A DNA stretch of 41,250 nt from an uncultured Cryomorphaceae bacterium (GCA_902614915.1 CACMMX010000015.1:1-41250), one strand, 5' to 3'; numbered from the stretch's first letter, positions 28,376-36,615 are shown. The notes: generated by a model from the letters alone, not told the origin. Program-made: numbers and translations.

Positions 28376-28406
28376 CAAACTTACCACAATTGGTGGGGCT
28401 GAACAA
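28376..28406 (-). promoter_or_regulatory. Bacteroidota-type promoter of the PurF-like gene
   Basis: Minus strand: TTG at 28406-28404, a 20-base spacer, then TAAGTTTG at 28383-28376, a full match to TAnnTTTG. The start codon (28356) is 19 bases after the -7 element. Confidence 0.5.
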
Positions 28407-28412
28407 GTGCTA

Positions 28413-29441
28413 TTAAATGAACTTGGATAAGTCTAAATTCAACCATTCCAAAGCAGCGCCGTGAAGAAGGTTGTCCTTTCTTTCCTGACTCCAAAGCATT
28501 GAACTTATGAGTTTTCCTGGGGCACGCTCTCCAAGAGGAAATGGATAATCTGTTCCTAATGCTACTCTATTTTCTCCAACCAGGTCTACAATGTAGTCAA
28601 GCATTTTTGGATCATGAACTAAAGAGTCAAGCCAAAATTTACCCAAGTATTTTTCCGGTGAAACTTCATTATCAATAGCACATAAATCTGGACGAACGTC
28701 AAAGCCACGCGTTATTCGAGCAAATGTGGCTGGGAAAGAACCTCCACCATGAGCAAAAGCAAATCGAAGATTTGGCAAACGCTCAAATACACCGCCAAAA
28801 ATAAGTGAACATATAGCAAGAGAACTTTCCGCAGGCATTCCGACTAGCCAAGGTAACCAATACTTTCCCATTTTTTCTTTTGCCATCATATCCCAAGGGT
28901 GAACAAATACTGCCATATCCAAATCCTGACAAGCCTCAAAAATTGGAAATAGCTCTGGCGCGTCTAGATTCCAATCATTTATATGTGTGCCTATCTGAAT
29001 TCCTTTCAAACCTATTTCTTTACACCGACCCAGTTCTTGAATCGCTAATTCCGGGCTTTGCATGGGCAATGTACCTAACCCAACAAATCGCTTCGGATAC
29101 TTGGCACAAATTTCCGCGATATGATCGTTTAAAAAAATGGCAACTTCCAATGTGTGTTTTGGTTGAGCCCAATAGTTGAACATCACCGGGACCGTTGATA
29201 ATACCTGCACATCTATATGATGAATATCGCATTCACTTATACGTATCGAAGGATTCCAACAATTGCTTTCTACCTCTCGGAAAAATTCATCGTCCTTGAA
29301 CATTCGTGCACAAGAAGGCATGTGGTGTTCTAATCGTATGAATCCTCCATACCCAAATCGCTCCCTAAAATTAGGAATGTCCTTAGGTAGAATATGTGTG
29401 TGGATATCAACCGAAAAATTTCTGCTAATTACTTCACACAT
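28413..29441 (-). CDS. 2-amino-3-carboxymuconate-6-semialdehyde decarboxylase (ACMSD), amidohydrolase family
   Basis: Zinc-dependent decarboxylase of the amidohydrolase superfamily. It turns the ring-cleavage product of 3-hydroxyanthranilate (ACMS) into 2-aminomuconate semialdehyde, diverting it from quinolinate. Seen: the metal motif HTH in VDIHTHILP, His in VFVHPWDM, His in AFAHGGGSFP and the late Asp in LGTDYPFPLG. I chose the ATG at 29439-29441 (342 residues). A start 42 bases further up adds 14 residues (RDHHGNGFKV...) unlike the family and overlaps the dioxygenase gene by 40 bases. With this start, the gap to the dioxygenase stop (29444) is 2 bases, so the genes are coupled. ACMSD activity is supported by the adjacent dioxygenase gene (usual bacterial name nbaD or similar). 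Confidence 0.9.
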   Translation of the reverse strand: MCEVISRNFSVDIHTHILPKDIPNFRERFGYGGFIRLEHHMPSCARMFKDDEFFREVESNCWNPSIRISECDIHHIDVQVLSTVPVMFNYWAQPKHTLEVAIFLNDHIAEICAKYPKRFVGLGTLPMQSPELAIQELGRCKEIGLKGIQIGTHINDWNLDAPELFPIFEACQDLDMAVFVHPWDMMAKEKMGKYWLPWLVGMPAESSLAICSLIFGGVFERLPNLRFAFAHGGGSFPATFARITRGFDVRPDLCAIDNEVSPEKYLGKFWLDSLVHDPKMLDYIVDLVGENRVALGTDYPFPLGERAPGKLISSMLWSQERKDNLLHGAALEWLNLDLSKFI

Positions 29442-29443
29442 TC

Positions 29444-29974
29444 CTAGACAAACCTTGAATCCATTTCCATGATGGTCCCGCATTGATTACATGTCCGAAG
29501 TTCAAGGCTTGAATAGAAGGCTTTAAACCTTGGTAAAAAATCGGTTTCAATATTTTTGAGTTCAAAATAGGTGTCGTGAAGTTTATGATTACAATTTCCA
29601 CAATACCATAAAAGGCCATCAGTAAAACCTCTTCCCGCTCTTACCCGCTCAATAACAAGACCTATACTTCCTTCACGGCGTACAGGACTATGGGGAACTT
29701 TTGCAGGTACAGTCATCATATCACCTGGGCCAAGATCTACGCTTTTAACCTTTCCATCTACTTGAACTTTAACGGTGATGTTACCTTCAAGCTGATAGAA
29801 GAACTCTTCAGTCTCATTGTAATGGTAATCGTTTCGGGCATTCGGACCTGCTACAACCATGCAAATATATTCATCACTATCCGGAGTCAAGTTCTTGTTT
29901 GCCACAGGCGGTTTAAGTAGGTCCCTATTTTCATCTAGCCACTTCTGGAAATTAAACGGTCTAAGTACTGACAT
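29444..29974 (-). CDS. 3-hydroxyanthranilate 3,4-dioxygenase
   Basis: A cupin-fold Fe(II) dioxygenase that opens the ring of 3-hydroxyanthranilate in kynurenine degradation. With the start at 29972-29974 (MSVLRPFNFQ) it has 176 residues, the family length; upstream in-frame residues (to 30037) are unlike the family. Iron ligands appear as His51, Glu57 and His95 (in RNDYHYNETEEFFYQ and VPHSPVRR). Arg47 and Arg99 fit substrate binding. The C-terminal rubredoxin-like site has Cys125, Cys128, Cys162 and Cys165. These numbers match those I recall for the Cupriavidus metallidurans enzyme. It is the first gene of the leftward operon with ACMSD and is divergent from the dehydrogenase gene. Common symbols are nbaC or haaO. 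Confidence 0.95.
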   Translation of the reverse strand: MSVLRPFNFQKWLDENRDLLKPPVANKNLTPDSDEYICMVVAGPNARNDYHYNETEEFFYQLEGNITVKVQVDGKVKSVDLGPGDMMTVPAKVPHSPVRREGSIGLVIERVRAGRGFTDGLLWYCGNCNHKLHDTYFELKNIETDFLPRFKAFYSSLELRTCNQCGTIMEMDSRFV

Positions 29975-30006
29975 GATTTGTTTGCTTTGGGATTTACAAG
30001 TTAGCG

Positions 30007-30038
30007 CAAAACTGAGCACTTTTAAAATTGCAGGCAAA
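30007..30038 (-). promoter_or_regulatory. Candidate promoter of the dioxygenase-ACMSD operon
   Basis: Minus strand: TTTG at 30038-30035, a 20-base spacer, then CAGTTTTG at 30014-30007 (7 of 8 against TAnnTTTG, the first T being replaced). The start codon at 29974 is 33 bases after it. This position is in the shared 97-base region between the two divergent operons. Confidence 0.4.
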
Positions 30039-30071
30039 GCTTCCTTATCTTAGCTACCATTGAGACCCCAA

Positions 30072-31514
30072 ATGATGACTATTCGCAACTTTATAAATGG
30101 CGTATTTACTGCGCCGGTTGAAGGACAATATTTAGACAATATAGACCCCTCAACAGGGAATACCTATGGACGGATTCCACGAAGTCAACCAAGTGATGTA
30201 AACCTTGCAGTATCCGCAGCAAAAGATGCGTTTCATGCTTGGAGTTCACTGAGTATTCAGGAACGATCAAGGTGGCTAATGAAAATCTCCCATGCCATAA
30301 ATGATAAGTGCGAAATACTAGCACTTGCAGAAAGTAAGGACAACGGGAAACCACTTAAGCTCGCAACGGCAATCGATATCCCTCGTGCTCGAGATAATTT
30401 TAAGTTTTATGCCACAGCTATATTGCACGATTCTTATGATGTTCACGATATGGGCAACAGCGGTTTTAATTATACGCTAAGACAACCTGTTGGGGTTGCA
30501 GGTTGTATAAGCCCTTGGAACCTGCCTCTTTATTTATTTAGCTGGAAGATTGCTCCTGCACTTGCTGCAGGAAATACGGTAGTGGCAAAACCTTCAGAGG
30601 TTACCCCTGCGACAGCTTACCTTTTGTGTAAAATTCTAGAAGAAATTAATTTCCCAAAGGGTGTACTTAACGTAGTTCACGGACTAGGCGGTGAAGTTGG
30701 TGCTGCTATTGTTGCACATGAAGACACCAATATTATTTCATTTACAGGTGGGACACAAACAGGTAAGGTAATTTCCTCTGTCGCTGCCCCTATGTTCAAG
30801 AAAATCACTTTAGAATTAGGTGGAAAAAATGCCAATGTGATTTTTAATGATTGTGACTTTGATGATGCCGTCAATACCGCTGTTCGTGCCGCATTTTCGA
30901 ATCAAGGACAGATTTGTCTTTGTGGTTCTCGTATCTATGTTCAAGAGGGTATTTATGAAAAATTCAAGTCGGCGTTCTTAGAACGAGTCGCTGGACTAAC
31001 TGTGGCAGATCCCCTTTCAGAAGAGTCAAAAATGGGGGCTGTTGCGAGCAAAGATCATATGAACAAAGTTTTGAGTTACATAGAGCTTGCAAAGGAGGAA
31101 GGAGGAAAACTTTTGATAGGCGGGAATCAAGTTAAATTAGAAGGCCGATGTGAAAATGGTTACTTTATTGCACCTACGGTTTTTGAAAACCTATCTGCTA
31201 CATGCAGGACGAATCAGGAGGAAATTTTTGGCCCTGTAGTCACATTGACTCCTTTTGTAACTGAAAAAGAGGCATTAGAATTGGCAAATAGTACACCATA
31301 TGGATTGGCTGCTTCAATTTGGACATCGGACCTTAAGACCGCACACAGAATGGCAAATCAACTACACGCCGGTATTATTTGGGTCAATTGCTGGTTACTG
31401 CGCGATTTGAGGACGCCATTTGGAGGCATGAAACAAAGTGGCGTTGGAAGAGAAGGTGGGTTGGAATCGTTGCGTTTCTTTACAGAACCCAAAAATATTT
31501 GTATAAAAATATAA
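30072..31514 (+). CDS. 2-aminomuconate-6-semialdehyde dehydrogenase (aldehyde dehydrogenase family)
   Basis: An NAD-dependent aldehyde dehydrogenase of about 480 residues. It would oxidise 2-aminomuconate semialdehyde, the product of ACMSD, to 2-aminomuconate. Residues in place: Glu248 (ITLELGGKN), catalytic Cys282 (NQGQICLCG), Asn150 (SPWNLPL) and the NAD-binding FTGGTQTGK region. The start is ATG at 30072 (or the adjacent ATG at 30075); an in-frame TTG at 30060 is less likely. The substrate assignment comes from the neighbours: the ACMSD and dioxygenase genes lie divergently, and a decarboxylase gene of the same pathway follows with a 1-base overlap. Close homologues oxidise 2-hydroxymuconate semialdehyde. 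Common symbols are nbaE or amnC. Confidence 0.88.
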   Translation: MMTIRNFINGVFTAPVEGQYLDNIDPSTGNTYGRIPRSQPSDVNLAVSAAKDAFHAWSSLSIQERSRWLMKISHAINDKCEILALAESKDNGKPLKLATAIDIPRARDNFKFYATAILHDSYDVHDMGNSGFNYTLRQPVGVAGCISPWNLPLYLFSWKIAPALAAGNTVVAKPSEVTPATAYLLCKILEEINFPKGVLNVVHGLGGEVGAAIVAHEDTNIISFTGGTQTGKVISSVAAPMFKKITLELGGKNANVIFNDCDFDDAVNTAVRAAFSNQGQICLCGSRIYVQEGIYEKFKSAFLERVAGLTVADPLSEESKMGAVASKDHMNKVLSYIELAKEEGGKLLIGGNQVKLEGRCENGYFIAPTVFENLSATCRTNQEEIFGPVVTLTPFVTEKEALELANSTPYGLAASIWTSDLKTAHRMANQLHAGIIWVNCWLLRDLRTPFGGMKQSGVGREGGLESLRFFTEPKNICIKI

Positions 31515-32278
31515 TGATAAGTATTTCCGAAAAAGCATCTATCCTGCATCGCGCTGCAAGAACTCAAACTCCCGTAAAACAATTCTCTTTGTCAGAGAAT
31601 TATAGTTTAGAATCCGCATATCAGGTACAACATGAGTTAATCCGCCTGCGTCAAGAAGAAGGGTTCCCAATTGTTGGGGTCAAAATGGGATTCACCTCCC
31701 ACGCCAAGATGAAACAGATGGGCGTGAAAGACGTGATTATTGGCCAATTGACAAGCGACATGCAGCTAAATAAAAGGGAACCTCTTTTGAAAGCTAATTG
31801 TTGTCACCCACGTGCAGAACCAGAAATTGCCTTTCGACTAAATACGGATATATATGAGCCCTTAACCGCCAATGAAGTTATCAATTATGTTGATAGAGTA
31901 GCTGCTGCTATAGAAATAATTGATTCAAGGTATGAAAGCTTTAAGTTTTCGCTTGAAGATGTTGTTTCGGATAATTGCAGCTCTTGCGCATTTATTTTGG
32001 GGCAATGGTGTGATGTACCTTTGGGCTTGAATGGATTAGACATGAAAATGAGTTTTGACGGCCAACTGGAAACGGAGGGTTCAAGTGACGATATTTTAGA
32101 TAACCCTTTTGAAGCATTGGCAGCCTCTACTAGACTTGCATGTCGCTACAATATTCCGTTAATGAAAGGGATGATTGTGCTTGCTGGTGCATCAACAACT
32201 GCATCCTTTATTAGGAAAACTTTAAATGTTAACCTCAGGGTAGATGGTCTTGGAGAGGCCTCATTCACTATAATATAG
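31514..32278 (+). CDS. 2-oxo-3-hexenedioate (4-oxalocrotonate) decarboxylase, FAH superfamily
   Basis: A 255-residue protein of the MhpD/4-oxalocrotonate decarboxylase group in the fumarylacetoacetate hydrolase superfamily. It converts 4-oxalocrotonate to 2-oxopent-4-enoate with Mg or Mn. Evidence: VGVKMGFTS, the metal-ligand region HPRAEPEIAFRL, VAAAIEIIDSRY and the end region PLMKGMIVLAGASTTA. The start ATG (31514-31516) overlaps the dehydrogenase stop TAA as TAATG, a strong sign of translational coupling. An apparent longer frame back to 31379 lies inside the dehydrogenase gene and is not used. It serves the step after 2-aminomuconate deamination; the deaminase and the later hydratase and aldolase are not in this window. 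Confidence 0.9.
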   Translation: MISISEKASILHRAARTQTPVKQFSLSENYSLESAYQVQHELIRLRQEEGFPIVGVKMGFTSHAKMKQMGVKDVIIGQLTSDMQLNKREPLLKANCCHPRAEPEIAFRLNTDIYEPLTANEVINYVDRVAAAIEIIDSRYESFKFSLEDVVSDNCSSCAFILGQWCDVPLGLNGLDMKMSFDGQLETEGSSDDILDNPFEALAASTRLACRYNIPLMKGMIVLAGASTTASFIRKTLNVNLRVDGLGEASFTII

Positions 32279-32286
32279 AAAGCGAA

Positions 32287-32315
32287 CGAGCCGCTCCGGG
32301 GTACGAAGCGGCTCG
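32287..32315. terminator. Perfect hairpin between convergent genes
   Basis: Arms cgagccgct (32287-32295) and agcggctcg (32307-32315) pair perfectly around an 11-base loop. It begins 8 bases after the decarboxylase gene and stands between convergent transcripts. The plus strand has no U-run, so termination is probable but not typical. Confidence 0.5.
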
Positions 32316-32422
32316 CTGAACAAAACCATGTCGCGTCAATGAAGTTACTCGCTTATACTCATCTAAAAACGCAATTTGACATGAACAAATCTCGTGCCAA
32401 AGCTTTAATTATTCTATCGAAA

Positions 32423-33007
32423 CTATAGTTTGATTCCAAGACTAATCAACAGCTGAGACCTATCATAGCTCAATGGGATGTCGCGCCAACTTCCGGTATG
32501 ATCTTGAAAACTACTATAATAAGTTACATCAAAACTTAGCTTCCATAAGTCTAAACCAACCCCAATATTATAACCCACAGAGGGGGACTGAAACGTTTGT
32601 TTGAATGCGTTATCGCTTATTGTTCCTTGATAATGCACGCCTGCTTCTGCCCTAATTAATTTTAATAATCGTATACCAAGATCAGCATCCAATTGAAGAA
32701 ACTGATGGTTAAGTTGGCCATATACAGGACCATCGGCGTTACTTCCTTCTAAGAAATGAGTGTTCTTTGCAAATATCAAACATCCCGAAGTAAAAAGCTG
32801 ATTACCTAAAAATTGACGGCCAAAAACACCTAAATGATAACCGTTATCTGCAGTTTGGCCTTCAAGAATTTCTTGAGCGGAGCTCGCTGCATCACTTAAA
32901 CCAATAGAATTAATATTATAGTTTAACCCTGTTTTTATTCCCCAATTACTCTGGGCACTCATGGTAATTGAAATCAATAGGATAATACCAATAAAAATCT
33001 TTCTCAT
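32423..33007 (-). CDS. Outer-membrane beta-barrel protein
   Basis: A 194-residue exported protein with a signal peptide (about 1-19, ITMSAQS). The mature part alternates polar and hydrophobic residues in strands (NWGIKTGLNYN, YHLGVFGRQF, AEAGVHYQGT, YNIGVGLDLWKLSFDVTYY) and ends in LLISLGIKL, as in small OMP_b-brl (PorT-like) barrels of Bacteroidota. No specific function can be given. It lies 223 bases after the di-haem peroxidase gene, on the same strand, so a shared transcript is possible but not shown. Confidence 0.78.
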   Translation of the reverse strand: MRKIFIGIILLISITMSAQSNWGIKTGLNYNINSIGLSDAASSAQEILEGQTADNGYHLGVFGRQFLGNQLFTSGCLIFAKNTHFLEGSNADGPVYGQLNHQFLQLDADLGIRLLKLIRAEAGVHYQGTISDNAFKQTFQSPSVGYNIGVGLDLWKLSFDVTYYSSFQDHTGSWRDIPLSYDRSQLLISLGIKL

Positions 33008-33230
33008 AAATTAAAATTTTTAGGTTGTCAATGAATAACATAGCCACAACTATGCCAATTGTAATAAATTAAAATTTGGATTAGTTTGAATTAAAATAAA
33101 AGTTCTAATCGTACTCAATTTATTTAGCACACCAACAGATGAAATAAATTTTAAAAGTTTTTTGTTTTTTAGCCTTCAAATTATGAGAATACCATAACCA
33201 GAATGCGGTGAGAATATATCAAAGCAAAAC

Positions 33231-34190
33231 TTAAAGGGTTTTTAAAAACTCTTCCAACTCAATAAGTTCTCGATTATTGAGTTTCAATTCCTCTATTCCG
33301 TCGCTAGTATAATCGAGTCCAGAACCACCTAAATTGTATTGATTTAATACGTCAGAAAGAGAAGTTAAGCTGCCATTATGCATATATGGGGCTGTAGATT
33401 TAACATGCCTTAAAGACGGCACTTTAAAAGTAAAAAAATCGGATGAGTCCAATGTTAATTGGCCCCGACCATAATCGTTGATACTGGTTGCAGTACCGTT
33501 ATTGTAAAACCCAAAATTTGTGAATAAGGGTCCGCTATGACAATGGCTGCAATTAGCCTTACCAAAGAAAAGAGCAAGCCCACTCTTCGCTTCTCTAGAT
33601 ATGGCATTTTCATTACCCGCCAAATAAGCATCTATGGGAGCGTTATTTGAAATCAAGGTTCTTTCAAATTGGGCAATTGCCCTAGTAATGGTATATGGCG
33701 TCGCAGTGTCATTAAATGCATTTCGGAATTCAGTCTGATAAGAAGAGTCCGAATTTAATCGCTTTGCTAAAAGTAGCATATTGAAAGCCATTTCATTGTG
33801 TTCGTGAACAGGAACAAGAACTTGCATTTCCAAAGAAGGGACACCACCTTCTCTCATGTAATACGGATGGTATCCAATATTCCAAAGTGACGGAGAGTTT
33901 CGTTTACCTAGTCTGTTTTCAATACCTAGGCTTACAGGAAGATTATCTGCCATGGCGTACTCCTCTTTATGACAAGAAGAACAACTGATAGAGCTATCTA
34001 AGCTGAGAATAGGGTCATGAAAGAGACGTTTGCCAAGAGCGATTTTTTTTCCGTTCGGCTGATTATCCAAAGGATATTCCATCTTTGGCCATTGAGTCAA
34101 TTCAGTGTTAATTAATAACGAAGGCTCTTTTTCGCATGAAAAAAAAATAAGTACTGCTAACCAATTAAAATGGTGAAAAATATCTTTCAT
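33231..34190 (-). CDS. Di-haem cytochrome c peroxidase family protein (MauG/MbnH-like)
   Basis: A 319-residue protein with a lipoprotein signal (FFSC, acceptor Cys19). Two c-type haem motifs, CSSCH (Cys70, Cys73, His74) and CSHCH (Cys214, Cys217, His218), about 144 residues apart, define the bacterial di-haem peroxidase/MauG family. GKRLFHDPILS, the RNSPSLWN block and APYMHNGSL are family blocks. The family includes true H2O2-reducing peroxidases and protein-modifying enzymes such as MauG and MbnH. Its immediate upstream neighbour (135 bases) encodes an MbnP-like protein; MbnH modifies a Trp of MbnP, so this is the likely partner. The exact sixth ligand of the second haem cannot be assigned from sequence alone. 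Confidence 0.9.
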   Translation of the reverse strand: MKDIFHHFNWLAVLIFFSCEKEPSLLINTELTQWPKMEYPLDNQPNGKKIALGKRLFHDPILSLDSSISCSSCHKEEYAMADNLPVSLGIENRLGKRNSPSLWNIGYHPYYMREGGVPSLEMQVLVPVHEHNEMAFNMLLLAKRLNSDSSYQTEFRNAFNDTATPYTITRAIAQFERTLISNNAPIDAYLAGNENAISREAKSGLALFFGKANCSHCHSGPLFTNFGFYNNGTATSINDYGRGQLTLDSSDFFTFKVPSLRHVKSTAPYMHNGSLTSLSDVLNQYNLGGSGLDYTSDGIEELKLNNRELIELEEFLKTL

Positions 34191-34325
34191 TAGAAATCAG
34201 TTCTCTATCCATTAGCGTTATGCGGAAAGTATCTCAAATCGCAGTCATCGCATGTTGGCGAGAAATTTTTTAGAACAACCCATAATTTCAGTGTAAACGA
34301 GGAAAATGGTCGTGTAAAATTTCAT

Positions 34326-35270
34326 TTATCGAACCAATATTTTTGATGTTCTAATAAACCCATTCAGAGAAACTACACATAAATAAGTTCCGGAATCTTT
34401 TAAAAATATGGATTGTAAATTTTTCAATTTAGACTTGTGTACAACTTCTCCTAAGGCGTTGTAAATAACCAAATCTGCATTATCCATGCCTGTGAAAAAT
34501 ACTTCTCCATTTGAGGGGTTAGGATGAATCTTTAAATCAGTCCAGTCTTTTTCATTAAAAGCTAAAGCGGTAATCCCTTCTGCACTTTGGAATACATGAT
34601 TATTTAAATTCTTCAAGGCTTCGAGGGCATCACCCGTTTCTCCGTGAGAAATTGTACCAGAAGCAACTGAAATGTTTTTAGTTAAATTACTGTAGTCTGC
34701 CTCAATATCTATAACCAATGTATCGTTACCTGATGTTGTACCTCTAGTATTAATAGTTTGCATAGCATAATTACTATTGCCTAGACCATGGAGTTGAAAA
34801 GTTTGATTAAATGACGCCCCACCAAGGCCTTCTGCACAGACAAACCTGTAGCCAGCAGCCCAGCCCCAATGCATTGACGGAAACTTTGGTGCTAGTGGAT
34901 GTGAGATTGGGTATACAGATGGGTCTAAATTATTTACGTCAGGGCCTACACCAATAGCAAACCGAACGGCAGAAACGGAGTCCAAATTTAAAGATCCAAG
35001 ATATACTTTGGTATTTTCTTCACTTAAGGCATCAATTAACAGAACATTGGTATAAAATAAGGTATCGCTTTGATTATAAATAATTTCGATATCATCCACA
35101 TAGTATTGAAGTCGTGAAAATTTAAACTGATTACCTAAATTATTGACCCCAACTAATGTATTCGTGAGTGCCTGCCCATCCATTTTATGATGAAAATTTA
35201 ATACTAATTCTTTAGGCTGTGCACTAAGCGCAAAAGTGCAAAGAATTAAAAAGAATACTATTTTTTTCAT
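34326..35270 (-). CDS. MbnP-like protein with T9SS type A sorting domain
   Basis: A 314-residue exported protein with a signal peptide (about 1-17, ending LSAQ). Residues about 20-225 match the MbnP-like domain, with LVLNFHHKMDG, FKFSRLQYYVDDIEI, SMHWGWAAGYRFV (Trp135, Trp137) and FQLHGLG (His161). MbnP binds copper; in Methylosinus a Trp is converted to kynurenine by MbnH, and the conserved MHWGW region is the plausible area. Residues about 245-314 are a T9SS type A domain (IHPNPSNGEVFFT, NALGEVV, ending TSKILVR). So the protein probably goes to the cell surface. It is upstream of and on the same strand as the di-haem gene. Confidence 0.85.
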   Translation of the reverse strand: MKKIVFFLILCTFALSAQPKELVLNFHHKMDGQALTNTLVGVNNLGNQFKFSRLQYYVDDIEIIYNQSDTLFYTNVLLIDALSEENTKVYLGSLNLDSVSAVRFAIGVGPDVNNLDPSVYPISHPLAPKFPSMHWGWAAGYRFVCAEGLGGASFNQTFQLHGLGNSNYAMQTINTRGTTSGNDTLVIDIEADYSNLTKNISVASGTISHGETGDALEALKNLNNHVFQSAEGITALAFNEKDWTDLKIHPNPSNGEVFFTGMDNADLVIYNALGEVVHKSKLKNLQSIFLKDSGTYLCVVSLNGFIRTSKILVR

Positions 35271-35406
35271 TCCAGGATTTTCTATTGATTTAAATTTTTC
35301 AAATTACTTCAGGTTATTTAGTCTGTAAAAAACATGCATAATTAAAATTAGGTAGAAAAATCGATTTGAACTCACGTTTAATGGTTTAAAACGCTCAATA
35401 ATTTTA

Positions 35407-35688
35407 TCACACCTTTTTCAACCCATATATCTCATAACTGTCCATAACCTCATCAAAAACTGGTTTTGAAACAGGATTTGTGCCATCTAAAAACGAATTC
35501 AAAGCATCTTCATCATGGACAGCAATTTTAAACATTACTGCACTTTTATCTGGAGAAACAGTACCTAAAGTTTTCGTTAAATCAGCTATTTTCTTTCTTT
35601 CATTTATTCCTTCTTCAGACTGCATAAAGCCCATAAATTTGTCAAACTTTCCTGCCTTTAGTCTTCCAACAACTAGTATATCTTTCAT
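35407..35688 (-). CDS. Small protein of unknown function (93 aa)
   Basis: Not recognised. A 93-residue soluble protein, no signal or membrane segment: MKDILVVGRLKAG at the start, a central helical part (FMGFMQSEEGINERKK), then SAVMFKIAVHDEDALNSFLDG and a C-terminal VMDSYEIYGLKKV. The arrangement of strand, helix, strand, helix would fit a dimeric ferredoxin-like barrel (as in antibiotic biosynthesis monooxygenase-like proteins), but no diagnostic motif is seen. A possible gene of its own: gaps of 136 and 61 bases to its neighbours. Confidence 0.6.
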   Translation of the reverse strand: MKDILVVGRLKAGKFDKFMGFMQSEEGINERKKIADLTKTLGTVSPDKSAVMFKIAVHDEDALNSFLDGTNPVSKPVFDEVMDSYEIYGLKKV

Positions 35689-35749
35689 AATTATCTCTTT
35701 AAATTGATTCTATTAAACATTAACAACTTTTTCAGGTGAATTTTAATTT

Positions 35750-36180
35750 CTATTGCTTCGAATATTTTCCAGTATCAAGTACAAACTCGTAACTTGATTT
35801 CAATATACTCAAAGTATCTCCAATTACTGCATACTCACCAACCACGAAATACAAATTAACACTGCCAGGTACTTCTGAAAACTCAATGCTTAAAATATCA
35901 CCGACAGTATACCAATCACCCATCAGCACCTCGTTTGATATCCCTCCGTCATTCAAGGTAGATTCAAGGTAAAGGGTGATTTTCCCATCACTTGTTAAAA
36001 CATAGTTCCTCTCTTTAGTTAAATTTCTCCAATGACCAAACAACGCTGAATCTAAATTTTCTTGTGTTAATGTATTGTTCGGTGAACTAAAATAATTTTG
36101 CGTACAACTTCCAAAAAAAAGAAGATTGAAAATAACGCTACTCGATAAAAAATTTTCTTTGTTGTTATCCTATTTTTCAT
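35750..36180 (-). pseudogene. Lipoprotein gene split by an A8 homopolymer (frameshift or phase variable)
   Basis: A start ATG at 36178-36180 begins a lipoprotein-like leader (MKNRITTKKIFYRVALFSIF), but the frame turns at a run of eight A (T on the coding strand) at 36113-36120 and stops after 37 codons. With one more T the reading continues as FFGSC (lipobox), TQNYFSSPNNTLTQENLDSA, then the open frame to 35750, giving 143 residues. The in-frame part alone has only a TTG start (36043), which lacks the signal. The product would be a small beta-rich lipoprotein (lipocalin-like repeats such as FGHWRNL and LSIEFSEVPG), function unknown. Either a true frameshift, a phase-variable tract or a sequencing error. 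Confidence 0.7.
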
Positions 36181-36216
36181 TTCTTACTAAGTTCATAGAG
36201 TTATCTTAAGAAAACC

Positions 36217-36615
36217 TTACTCAACGATACATTTGTTGAAAATGTCTATCCCTTCAAGGGCTAAATATTTCTGTTTTTTTTGAATTGAAATAACCGCAGC
36301 TAATGTTGATGCTGACGCTGCGATTGGTGCTATACCTAAGGGATCTCCAAGACCAACTATAGCTCCTCCTACGCCTGCTTCGAGGATTGCAACAGTGCCC
36401 CAAATCCACATCGCAGACTCTTTTTTTGCGGCCTTTCTAAAAAATGGTTCGGCTTCTAAACAGCCCTCTGCTTCAGCTAATTTGGCAGCCTTTCGAAACG
36501 AAATTCCATTATACCCATACATAATATCACCATCAATAAATTTCATTTCCTTGCTCTGAGAATAGCTCTGATTTAACAGCAAAAAAAAGCCTAAGCAAAA
36601 TATTAATCTAATCAT
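36217..36615 (-). CDS. Small exported or membrane protein of unknown function
   Basis: A 132-residue protein with a signal peptide (about 1-20, LLLNQSYSQS) and a second hydrophobic stretch (about 73-108, VAILEAGVGGAIVGLG then PIAASASTLAAVISI). Between them is a charged helix containing FRKAAKLAEAEGC and FFRKAAKKES. The Gly-rich membrane-like part may be a two-segment hairpin. No family recognised. It is on the same strand as its neighbours but separated by 36 bases from the split lipoprotein gene and 112 from the DUF898 gene. Confidence 0.6.
   Translation of the reverse strand: MIRLIFCLGFFLLLNQSYSQSKEMKFIDGDIMYGYNGISFRKAAKLAEAEGCLEAEPFFRKAAKKESAMWIWGTVAILEAGVGGAIVGLGDPLGIAPIAASASTLAAVISIQKKQKYLALEGIDIFNKCIVE

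Noticed and set aside
28413-35270. Functional link between kynurenine catabolism genes and kynurenine formation in the MbnP/MbnH pair
   Set aside because: Free kynurenine-pathway metabolites and protein-bound kynurenine made from a Trp side chain are separate chemistries; nearness of the two clusters, with a barrel gene and convergent ends between them, is probably chance.
35750-36043. 97-codon frame with TTG start taken as a complete gene
   Set aside because: The in-frame sequence upstream of the TTG continues open to a lipobox, and only the frameshift explanation gives a proper signal peptide; so the short version is not a complete gene.
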